From: Symsagittifera roscoffensis
Taxonomy: Eukaryota > Xenacoelomorpha > Acoela > Convolutidae
DNA: 64,000 nt
Assembly (NCBI RefSeq): GCF_963678635.1
Contig: NC_087063.1
Coordinates: 67,930,727 to 67,994,726, forward strand
Direction: 5' to 3'
Shown: in pieces, positions 20,461 through 30,063 of the stretch
How the letters are laid out: each line of letters starts with the position of its first letter
Numbering within the stretch: the first letter of the stretch is position 1
Position numbers and translations under genes: made by a program
The notes under the pieces: model-generated
Databases searched by the model: none
What the model saw: the letters and a program-made list of their open reading frames with translations, nothing else
Told to the model about the DNA's origin: nothing

Positions 20461-21240
20461 CACAGTAACTCTAGTAATAATCGGAGTTATGATGGCGCTC
20501 AGATGGCTGCAAGCTCAAGTCAGAGAGCACATCAGACAAGTAGCACCAATCAATGGCTCGTTGAAGGAAATTAACTGTCTGAAGAGCTAGGTCGTTTCAA
20601 GACAAATGTTAAATCGTGAATATTCAGTTGCAAGCCAAAAAGATATGACCAGAAGACGATTAGGGTCATAGTTTTAAGCCAACTCGACTGCCTGGTTGTA
20701 CGAAAATTCTAAGAAACATGTGTCGAAACAGAGCAGAATTTACAGTTCGTTTTAGCTCGACATCGGATCAGAAGCTTCCAAGCGAGATGTCGTGACCCAT
20801 TGGAACGCATTGACTCTCGCAGTGAACAGAACCTCGAAAACGACTGATTGTGATAGCCGAGAGAAGGACGAGATGTTGAAAAAAGACCTGCAAAGAAAAG
20901 TGACTTTGTGCTTTCACAACAGTTTCAACAGGAATAGAGAAACAACTACTGTGCATCTTCAACCACGTTGAAAACAGAGGGTAGAAGAGCAAATGTGTCG
21001 GAGGACTGCTTCTAACAGTTTGATATTGGCCGCTGTCAGGTTGCAAGACACTTAAACCGAGAGCGCGGAGTCGATTTCACAGGCAGAGGAGGTGGAGCAT
21101 TAATAACAGCCAAATACCAAGACGCAAAAAGACAATTAGAAAAATTTAGTAGTTTTAGAAATTCTGAACGACAAACAAAAAAGAAAGAGCAAAAACCTCA
21201 CTTTTGTTTTAAGTGAGAAAAATCACCAAGCGTAAAATTG
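20461..21240 (+). pseudogene. Second decayed copy of the element B gag
   Basis: Translation in shifting frames gives LSEELGRFKTNVKS, REYSVASQKDMTRRRLGS, then LDIGSEASKRDVVTHWNAL and REKDEMLKKDLQRKVTL. The last two line up with LDIGLGAYKRAFLTHRKAV and EQEKEEVLPADLERTVSL at 3120-3270. At the DNA level cagtttcaacaggaatag aligns with cagcttctgcaggaatag (3280-3297). A further open piece, 21052-21222, is basic and ends in HFCFK before a stop. It could be the start of a nucleocapsid-type knuckle but is too short to call. Frameshifts and stops are frequent. Confidence 0.5.
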
Positions 21241-21414
21241 AAACTTATTGAAAAAACTAAGGTTATTTTAAGCTTAAAATCTCTGCAATTTTTAATTTGC
21301 ATTGTGCTTTTGTTAGTGTTTTTAGAAACCTTTACTTTTCACTTAGAATGGCTTAAGTGCAGAATATATATTTAGAGTATTTCAGCCTTCTTGATTGTTT
21401 TTAATCAAATAAGA

Positions 21415-21520
21415 GTCCTGATAGCTTTGTGGTGATGTGAAGAAACTTGATTAGTGTCTCGAAGAAGGTGATTACTTGATTGTTCTTTCTAGCCACAGAG
21501 TTCACTAATTTTAGTTTTTA
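21415..21520 (+). repeat. Diverged copy of 3735-3840
   Basis: Shared order of motifs: tttgtgg.ga, t..ctcga.ga.ggtga.tac, ct.tagccacagagtt, then taattttag and cgacca. Together with the gag copy before it, this suggests a second truncated element of the same family (20461-21520) that lacks recognisable LTRs. Confidence 0.5.
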
Positions 21521-22422
21521 CGACCAATAAGAACTAAATTTCTAGAAGGGAAGGAATTTGTAAGCTTGCTGGTTGGCAGTGCTGTCCTGCGTCCAAACAA
21601 TTTTCAAATATAGGAGAAATTGTTTCATTTTGAGAAAAACACATTGGAAGTCAGAAAAGATACTTTTATCATTGATGGTTGATTTTTGTTTGATTTTTTT
21701 TCTGCTACTTTTCTAGCAATTGGCGATTTTTGTTTTTCCACCGACTGAAAGAGTTCAAAAGGAACTTTGGATTCGGATCGATTTTTTGCAGCCAATTTTT
21801 CCTACCTAATTATTGCTCAGTTATATATACCAGAGTCTATTTGAACGTGTTTCATGCTATCATTTTTAGTTACCTTTTAGGCAATACTTTTTGGAAAGTT
21901 GTACACTTAACCATTGTGCTCTACTTTTTGTTTCTCAGAAAAATATTTGAATATCATAAACTTGTTAAGGGTAACTTTTAACCTGTTTTGTTTCATTATA
22001 ACTTAGATACCACTGATTAAAAAGTTGTTGCTTTGAAAAAAACTGTAAATTGCTTTAGTTTGCTCTTGTTTTAATTTCTTAGAGAAGCATGCATTTAATA
22101 TTGAGTATTTTTTTAAGAATAAAACCTGCGCGTGATTTATCTTATTATAATTTAGAAACCTTTGAATATAAGATTGTTGGTTTGATCAAAATTTGTAAAT
22201 TATTTTGTTTTGCTCTACAAAATTGCTTTTTTGATAATTTTTGTTCAAAATTTTTTTAGTTGGCGGTTTCTTTCGGCCATTTGACTTATAAGGGCTACTG
22301 TAAGGCTTTCTCGAATGGAGATCGCATTTAACATTCTTTTTTGTAACAAATCAGAACGAAATGATCAGAAAGAAGGCAAGTGAATTGCACTATTTTTTTC
22401 CTAACACGTTTTTGAGTTATAG
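21521..22422. other. AT-rich intergenic or intronic DNA
   Basis: No gene is seen. An 83-codon frame at 21730-21981 is aromatic and low in charge, as expected of AT-rich non-coding DNA. The right end (22390-22422) is a pyrimidine tract with ctaac and a terminal AG, the acceptor for the next entry. Confidence 0.4.
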
Positions 22423-22622
22423 ACACAAGAAGGAACGTCTCCCAGCAGCTCACGACAAATGAATACTGCCAGTACTGCCTTTAAACAAGCAAAAGACAAA
22501 ATTCTCCAGGCTCCGTCCACAGATGAAGAGAAGCAAACACACACTCAGATAAGATCGTCATTGACCCCCGATCAACAGAAAGCTGTGGATGCTCTGCAGA
22601 AAATAGCCCGTGACAAAGATAA
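22423..22622 (+). CDS. Candidate internal exon of a host gene
   Basis: The segment is preceded by a branch-like ctaac, a T-rich tract and AG at 22421-22422, and followed by GT at 22623-22624 (aa/gtactt, a weak donor). Between them one frame is fully open for 66 codons and starts at the first exon base. Its composition (K, Q, D, A, T; for example FKQAKDKILQAP and SLTPDQQKAVDALQKIARDK) is protein-like and markedly less AT-rich than the flanks. The reading frame runs through the acceptor without needing the internal ATG at 22459, so I prefer an internal exon over a 76-codon gene starting there. No domain was recognised. The C-terminal part would be an amphipathic helix. Flanking exons were not found. 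Confidence 0.45.
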
Positions 22623-22689
22623 GTACTTTTTCTTCTGTTATCTTATCAAAATTTTTTCAAATGTCTTTATAAGCTCGTATGAGTATTAG

Positions 22690-23696
22690 TTTGAGCATAT
22701 CTAGCAACCTCCTGAAATAAAAACAAAGCTCAGAGTTGACAGTGATATCTAAATATAAAATGAAAACATTTTTTGACGTCGATTAAAATAATGTTTATTA
22801 TTTTGTCAGTACTTTTGTAGCCGCAAAAAATGGAGTAACTTTTGAAGACAGCGGAAATCTTTCACTATTTCTCCCCTTTTTAAAAAAAATGGAGGATATT
22901 CGTTGCTAGGTAGAAAATTCATATGTTTTTACCGTTGAACTAGTTCATTATTGGGGTGGCAATTAGTTATTAGCTACCGAAATGGGAGAATGATTAGAGA
23001 AATCCAACTAGCGTGAATTGAATTTTGCCTCATCAGTGTTTCACAAGTGAAATAGTCAATTTTGACAAAATCCGAAAACCCAGCCTACTTTTTTACACAT
23101 TTATCTGTGTTGGTAACCTTTGACTGAACATAAATGGTATAACAAAAACAATTATCTAACTTTTGTTCACAAGTAGAATAAAAATGTTAGAGTGAATTCT
23201 CTAAAAAAGATATTGTATTCTAGGGTATTTTGGTTTGGTACAGTTTTTTATGAGGACAAGACCGAGTTATTTCTCTTCTACGAAACAATTTTGCCATGCT
23301 TTTGGAGTTTTCTAGTGTTTGCCAAAGAAACCAAAAGCATATCTTTCGATAGGCGAATCTTTCTATTTTCTTTTTATAATTATAATCCACTCGTGAGAAT
23401 ATTGTAAAATGAAGGTACACAGTTGGAACAAAGCTTGAGACCTATTCATGAACGTAAATTAGGTGACTCCAAACTCAAAAACAAACAGTTCAGATAGATT
23501 AATTGTAATCAAATTTTTTGTATCCTTCAGCGAAATTAAATGAAGCAATTATAAAAAAATTAATCATCGACTAGTTCTATTTTAAAACCAAAAACCAGTA
23601 TCAGGACGACGCCTTGAGTTTTCCGACTACCTCTTAAGCAAACAACTTGCATACAATATACAGTGTTGCAGACAGTATTGATTTAAATCATCTAGA
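22690..23696. other. AT-rich DNA without a supported gene
   Basis: This would be the intron downstream of the candidate exon. Short open frames on both strands at 23192-23420 overlap each other and have no recognisable content. Confidence 0.4.
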
Positions 23697-24470
23697 CAAA
23701 ACGCATTTAAAACGCTTTTTTTTCTTAAATTGTGTTGAGTTTAGGCAAAATTTGCTGAAAATTTTAACAAAATTATCATAGTGTAAATTGTGTTGCAAAA
23801 ACTTTTTCAGCTTTTATATTCAATCAAAAACTTTGTTATAACTACTGGGTAAATTTATGATAAAATTATATCAAAGTGTGTCTCTTACGTTTTTTTCTTA
23901 AATTGTGTTGAATTTAGGCAAAAATTTGCTGCAAATTTTAACAAAATTATCAAGGTGTAAATTGTGTTGCAAAATCTTTTTCAGCTTTTATATTCAATCA
24001 AAAATTTTGTTATAACTACTGGGTCAATTTATGATAAAATTAAATCAAAGTGTGTCTCTTACGTAGCCTAACAACGTTAATGAAGGGTCCACAATCCAAA
24101 AATATGTTTAAGGCTATGTAATTAAAATGCTTTTGTTTGCTAGCCAAAAAAGTAACTTTTTACTGTTCAACACACCATTTTGTCTTTGTAAAAACAAATT
24201 TTAAACGTTTTGCTGAATTTTTTAGAGATTGTATTTTTCATAAACTTTGGTGGAATGCGTAAGAGGCTCAATTTGATATAAATTTCTAAGTAATTGACCC
24301 AATAATTTTACCGTAGTTTTTGATTGACTAAAAAAACTAAAAGTGATTATATCCAAAATTTGAAAAACAAATTGAACTATTTTAATACTCCTTAAATCTC
24401 AGGCCTGCTTTGTTTTTTGCCTAAGCTCAACCCAACACATTTAAGAAAAACACGTTTAAATTTTAAGTTC
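23697..24470. repeat. Fold-back element with a duplicated left arm
   Basis: Two tandem copies (23718-23890 and 23891-24064, offset 173 bp) share cttaaattgtgttga.tttaggcaaa, caaaattatca, ttcaatcaaaaa.ttt, ctactggg and aaagtgtgtctcttacg. A third, more diverged copy lies inverted at about 24257-24470: gcgtaagaggctcaatttgatata, then gaccca, ttttgattga, ttttttgcctaagctcaaccca, acatttaagaaaaa. The whole forms a long imperfect palindrome with about 190 bp between the arms. Ends are of the type aaaacgc/gcgttt-like plus A runs. It resembles a non-autonomous fold-back or MITE-like element. No coding sequence is present. Confidence 0.7.
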
Positions 24471-26033
24471 TATGCATTTCAACCGGATAATTTGAACCAG
24501 CATTTTATAGCAAAAAATCATTAAAAAGACCAATTAGGATGCCTCAATTCAATTCGGACCTAAATCTAAGACGGTTTGAATTGCTGCAATTACATTGATA
24601 GCACGGACTTTTACACGCTTTAATCCTCCCAAATCGGCCAAATTGGCAATCTTTACACCTTCATAATTTAACGAAAAATGATCACAGGTGAAAGTCTTTT
24701 GAATTTTGAGCTTAGAACAACAATACTTCCAGATGATGTAAAATAAATTTACTCAAAAATTGCTAAGTAAATTCCAAATTCGTCTGGAGAAAAATAAAAC
24801 CACACCGAGCACAATTATTTCGTCAATTCATTCAAAAGTCGGAACGAAACCAAAAAAAATGTCAGCGACAACGATTGAGCCGCTCAACAGCATCTGAAAA
24901 AAGCAATATCAGTGTTTATACAGACTATTTAGTCTATGCTTAGAAAATCTCGAACGAGTAAAGTTTAATCCATTTAAATACAACTAATTTACTCCCATTG
25001 GGTAGAAAAAGTTACCTTTGCAAAAATTTTTCTAATTTTTTTAAAAGGTCTCTACCATGCAGGGGCAGATCTAAGATGTTCTGAAGAGGTGGATTTTCAA
25101 ACAAATTTCAAAAACTTTGATGACATTTTTGAAATATTGACCAAACTCATCTCATAAAACAACATAACAGCTCCATTGAGACAGAATTTTCTAGCCGCAT
25201 GCATTTATTTTTTTTTAGAAAAATAGGCCAATAAACCAATCTTGGGCACTTTGAGAAAAGTTTTGACCAAACAATTGCTTTTTCACGGCGCGCGCCAGCT
25301 AAAAATGTGTATATAAAATTTTAGGGTCTGTCAGCCAAAACTGGTTGTCTTAAAATTGTACAAAAGGGGGACTTTTAGGTCTGCACCAGGTCGAGTCCCT
25401 GATTCAGACTTGTACAATTACAGACTTGTATAAACCTTATATTTTCTAAGCTGCTTCATCTTAAGTTAGTATTGAATGCGCACCACATTGTACGAAATAT
25501 ACATTAGTTACTTCATTAATTAGATTTGTTAACAAAAGTCCTGTCTGATTTGTTATCTGAACCACTCCGTTGGAGTGATCTACATCAGTGTTAACTCAGA
25601 TCTTGAAATAAAGATACGCTTTTATTTCATATAACTTTCTAATTTTTTTCTGTTCCTTTTGGGTAGTTCGTAAACGATATAAGTCAATAGATCCCGTAGA
25701 TCACGGCGAAGTCAACGAAAAACAAAAATGCATGAGGTGATTACCTCCATTTTGGCAAAACCATAAAGTTGATTCGCGTGATATGCTTCAATTGACATTA
25801 GTCGCCAAAGAAACAATCGACTTCTAACACTATTTAAACCGAAAATCGTTTTATCAGCTATATTGTAAAAACTTGTTAAGGGCAGTTGCACACCAAAAAC
25901 CATAATACATTCTGCCCCTTCAGTTATTCAAGGAAACAAAATCTACCGATCTATATATTGGGTGAACAGGATAGGTAGACTGACTACTTTTAACTCTTAA
26001 CTTTACTGTAGAAACACTATCCAAAAACGATAT
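24471..26033. other. AT-rich non-coding DNA with a possible 3' end signal
   Basis: No gene is seen. An AATAAA at 25607-25612 lies inside an 8-bp inverted repeat (gaaataaa 25605-25612 / tttatttc 25621-25628), preceded by a small hairpin cactcc-gtt-ggagtg near 25562. It could be a polyadenylation site, but no upstream coding sequence supports it. Confidence 0.3.
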
Positions 26034-26053
26034 GAGTCCCGGGTCGAGATCCC

Positions 26054-26260
26054 GCTGAAAAACCGCTCAAGATATGAGCGGTTTGAGCGGTTTTTCAGCA
26101 AGATTTGAGCGGTTTGGGCGGATTTTTTCGAAAAACCGCTCAAACCGCTCAAATCTTGCTTAAAAAACCGCTCAAAAACCGCTCATTTCTTGCGGTGATT
26201 TTCGAACGGTTTTTCAAGCAAGATTTGAGCGGTTTTTGAGCTGTTTTTGAACGGTCTTAT
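26054..26260. repeat. Cluster of palindromes built from gagcggttt
   Basis: 26054-26099 has perfect 16-bp arms (GCTGAAAAACCGCTCA and its complement) around a short centre. 26097-26160 is a 64-bp near-perfect palindrome centred on ttcgaa, with arms agcaagatttgagcggttt. 26161-26260 repeats the same words in both orientations. The gagcggttt word or its complement occurs more than ten times in 200 bp. Similar ggg-rich words (tcccgggtcgagatccc at 26037, ccccgggttgacatcc at 26310) stand on either side and may mark the ends of an inserted element. Confidence 0.8.
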
Positions 26261-26280
26261 AAAGAAAACCGATTAAAACC

Positions 26281-26936
26281 AACAAAAAGGCCTGGAAAGG
26301 TAATGTGACCCCGGGTTGACATCCATAATATTGACCGATATTTTTTCAATTTTCTTTGTACCGGAAAACCAGTACTCTCACATCACCATGTTTAGAAAAA
26401 TGCAGTAGCAGTAGCTTCTAACTTTAGCATAATGTTTTCCAATCCACCGGATTTTGATTTGTTTTTTATTAATCTGGACTACTGTATGTGATTATAATCA
26501 CTACTGTATGTGCACTTCTGTGGGTAATTAATTACTACTGCAATGTGATGTTTCAAAATGTGTCAGTCGTCTCGTATAAGTCAGAATTAGGTTCTTTTTG
26601 AGTGTGATGACCGCATAAAAACAAAATGGTTTTCCTTAATGGAACAAGGCTCAGTTTGCATCAAAGTGGATAAATGTTTGCAACCTTAAATATCATACAA
26701 TGAAATTAATTATTTTTCAGAGCTATCAAGCTTTGCGGGTCTATTGGCCTCAAAGTGAAGAAAGTCACATTATATGCCTTTTTGCATCGACAGCTTTCCG
26801 GAAACTTCCTCGGCGCAAATTAAATCACGTTTTTCGAAAAAAAACCGTCTTGAAAATTGACTAATTTGCTCACATGGGATGCTTAAATCAATTAGAGTTG
26901 ATTACGCATCTTGGCTCAAAACTTTTGCGATTCTAA
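26281..26936. other. Non-coding flank of the satellite
   Basis: No gene is seen. A short direct repeat (attataatcactactgtatgtgcac and ggactactgtatgtgatt) lies near 26476-26515. The right end carries a weak acceptor-like tract ending gattctaag at 26936. Confidence 0.35.
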
Positions 26937-27260
26937 GAAAAAAATGATATTCTGCACAGTGGACGACAAAGATCGATCCAACAGCTTGGTCGAAATGTTC
27001 GTTCTTACTGTAAAAGTAATTCAAAAACAAGGTCTGCTCAAACACCAAAAATACTTTTTACCGACACAGACACTGAGGTAGCTATCTCTCTGTCGGATAC
27101 CTTGTCGCAGACAAAAAAGTTCAATGAAGTAGAAGAAAGTAGAAGAAACTCCAATGATGTAGAAGAAAGAAGCAAACGGTTTGTGAGGTCAAGACCAGCA
27201 GCTGATGTAGCTATCTCTCTGTCGGATACCTTGACGCGGAAAAAAAAAGTTTCAATGAAG
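26937..27260 (+). other. Open frame crossing into the first satellite units
   Basis: From the codon after a TAA at 26934-26936 the frame is open for 108 codons and ends at a TAG at 27261-27263. It passes from unique sequence (SIQQLGRNVRSYCKSNSKT...) into the satellite at about 27074 and then through one complete 129-bp unit (EVAISLSDTL, FNEVEESRRN, SNDVEERSKR) and half of the next. There is no early ATG, so if coding it would be an exon. A second frame from ATG 26944 (45 codons, including SLVEMFVLTVKVIQ) also reads up to the border and stops there. I cannot tell which, if either, was coding. Confidence 0.35.
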
Positions 27261-27417
27261 TAGAAGAAAGTAGAAGAAACTTCATTGATGTAGAAGAAAG
27301 AAGCAGGCGGTTTGTGAGGCCAAAGCCCCCAGCTGAGGTAGCTATCTCTCTGTCGGATAGTTTGACGCAGACAAAAAATTCAATGAATCAGAAGAAAGTA
27401 GAAGAAACTCATTGAAG

Positions 27418-28440
27418 TAGAAGAAAGAAGCAGGCGGTTTGTGAGGCCAAAGCCACCAGCTGATTTAGCTATCTCTCTGTCGGATACCTTGACGCAGACA
27501 AAAAGTTTCAATGAAGTAGAAGAAACTCAATGAATAGAAAAAAGAAGCAGACGATTTGTGAGGCCAAAGGCCAAAGCCACCAGCTGATGTAGCTATCTTT
27601 CCGTCGGACATCTTGACGCAGACAGAAAGTTTCAATGAAGTAGAAGAAAGTAGAAGAAACTCAATGATGTAGAAGAACGAAGCAGGCGGTTTGTGAGGTC
27701 AAAGCCACCAGCTGAGATAGCTATCTCTCTGTCGGATATCTTGACGCAGTCAAAAAGTTTCAATGAATTAGAAGAAACTCAAAGAAGAAGAAAAAGAGAA
27801 GCAGACGATTTGTGAGGCCAAAGCCACCAGCTGAGAAGGCTATCTCTCAGTCGGATACCTTGACGAATACAAAAAGTTTGGATGAAGTAGAAGAAAGTAG
27901 AAGAAACTCAATGAAGTAGAAGAAAGAAGCAGGCGGTTTGTGAGGCCAAAGCCACCAGCTGATTTAGCTATCTCTCTGTCGGATACCTTGACGCAGACAA
28001 AAAGTTTCAATGAAGTAGAAGAAACTCAATGAATAGAAAAAAGAAGCAGACGATTTGTGAGGCCAAAGGCCAAAGCCACCAGCTGATGTAGCTATCTTTC
28101 CGTCGGACATCTTGACGCAGACAGAAAGTTTCAATGAAGTAGAAGAAAGTAGAAGAAACTCAATGATGTAGAAGAACGAAGCAGGCTGTTTGTGAGGTCA
28201 AAGCCACCAGCTGAGATAGCTATCTCTCTGTCGGATATCTTGACGCAGTCAAAAAGTTTCAATGAATTAGAAGAAACTCAAAGAAGAAGAAAAAGAGAAG
28301 CAGACGATTTGTGAGGCCAAAGCCACCAGCTGAGAAGGCTATCTCTCAGTCGGATACCTTGACGAATACAAAAAGTTTGGATGAAGTAGAAGAAAGTAGA
28401 AGAAACTCAATGAAGTAGAAGAAAGAAGAGGGTTGTTTCT
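27418..28440 (+). repeat. Higher-order duplication, period 499 bp
   Basis: The variant gatttagctatc at 27462 recurs at 27961. The following distinctive units (ggccaaaggccaaagcc, then ctttccgtcggacatc, then the agaagaagaaaaagagaagc variant) recur in the same order. The block spans about four units, some shortened. Confidence 0.8.
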
Positions 28441-30063
28441 GAGACCAAAGCCACCAGCTGAGATAGCTATCTCTCTGTCGGATATCTTGACGCAGTCAAA
28501 AAGTTTCAATGAATTAGAAGAAACTCAAAGAAGAAGAAAAAGAGAAGCAGACGATTTGTGAGGCCAAAGCCAGCAGCTGATGTAGCTATTTTTTCGTCGG
28601 ACATCTTGACGCAGACAGAAAATTTCAATGAAGTAGAAGAAAGTAGAAAAAATTTAATGATGTAGAAGAACGAAGCAGGCGGTCTGTGAGGTCAAAGCTA
28701 CCAGCTGATGTAGCTATCTCTCTGTCGGACATCTTGACGCAGACAAAAAGTTTCAACGAAAAAGAAGTAAACAGGAGAAACTCAATGATGTAGAAGAACG
28801 AAGCAGGCGGTTTGTGAGACCAAAGCCACCAGCTGAGATAGCTATCTCTCTGTCGGATATCTTGACGCAGTCAAAAAGTTTCAATGAATTAGAAGAAACT
28901 CAAAGAAGAAGAAAAAGAGAAGCAGACGATTTGTGAGGCCAAAGCCAGCAGCTGATGTAGCTATTTTTTTGTCGGACATCTTGACGCAGACAGAAAATTT
29001 CAATGAAGTAGAAGAAAGTAGAAAAAATTCAAAGATGTAGAAGAACGAAGCAGGCGGTCTGTGAGGTCAAAGCTACCAGCTGATGTAGCTATCTCTCTGT
29101 CGGACATCTTGACGCAGACAAAAAGTTTCAATGAATTAGAAGAAACTCAAAGAAGAAGAAAAAGAGAAGCAGACGATTTGTGAGGCCAAAGCCAGCAGCT
29201 GATGTAGCTATTTTTTCGTCGGACATCTTGACGCAGACAGAAAATTTCATTGAAGTAGAAGAAAGTAGAAAAAATTTAATGATGTAGAAGAACGAAGCAG
29301 GCGGTCTGTGAGGTCAAAGCTACCAGCTGATGTAGCTATCTCTCTGTCGGACATCTTGACGCAGACAAAAAGTTTCAACGAAATAGAAGTAAACAGGAGA
29401 AACTCAATGATGTAGAAGAACGAAGCAGGCGGTCTGTGAGGTCAAAGCTACCAGCTGATGTAGCTATCTCTCTGTCGGACATCTTGACGCAGACAAAAAG
29501 TTTCAACGAAAAAGAAGTAAACAGGAGAAACTCAATGATGTAGAAGAACGAAGCAGGCGGTTTGTGAGACCAAAGCCACCAGCTGAGATAGCTATCTCTC
29601 TGTCGGATATCTTGACGCAGTCAAAAAGTTTCAATGAATTAGAAGAAACTCAAAGAAGAAGAAAAAGAGAAGCAGACGATTTGTGAGGCCAAAGCCAGCA
29701 GCTGATGTAGCTATTTTTTTGTCGGACATCTTGACTCAGACAGAAAATTTCAATGAAGTAGAAGAAAGTAGAAAAAATTTAATGATGTAGAAGAACGAAG
29801 CAGGCGGTCTGTGAGGTCAAAGCTACCAGCTGATGTAGCTATCTCTCTGTCGGACATCTTGACGCAGACAAAAAGTTTCAACGAAATAGAAGTAAACAGG
29901 AGAAACTCAATGATGTAGAAGAACGAAGCAGGCGGTTTGTGAGACCAAAGCCACCAGCTGCGATAGCTATCTCTCTGTCGGATATCTTGACGCAGTCAAA
30001 AAGTTTCAATGAATTAGAAGAAACTCAAAGAAGAAGAAAAAGAGAAGCAGACGATTTGTGAGG

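Noticed and set aside
24858-24896. Short ATG frame (MSATTIEPLNSI) after an A-rich context
   Set aside because: It has only 12 codons, with no donor site or conserved feature.
25059-25391. hAT-like MITE with caggggcagatcta at one end and taggtctgcaccag at the other
   Set aside because: The ends match only about 11 of 14 positions and no 8-bp target duplication flanks them.
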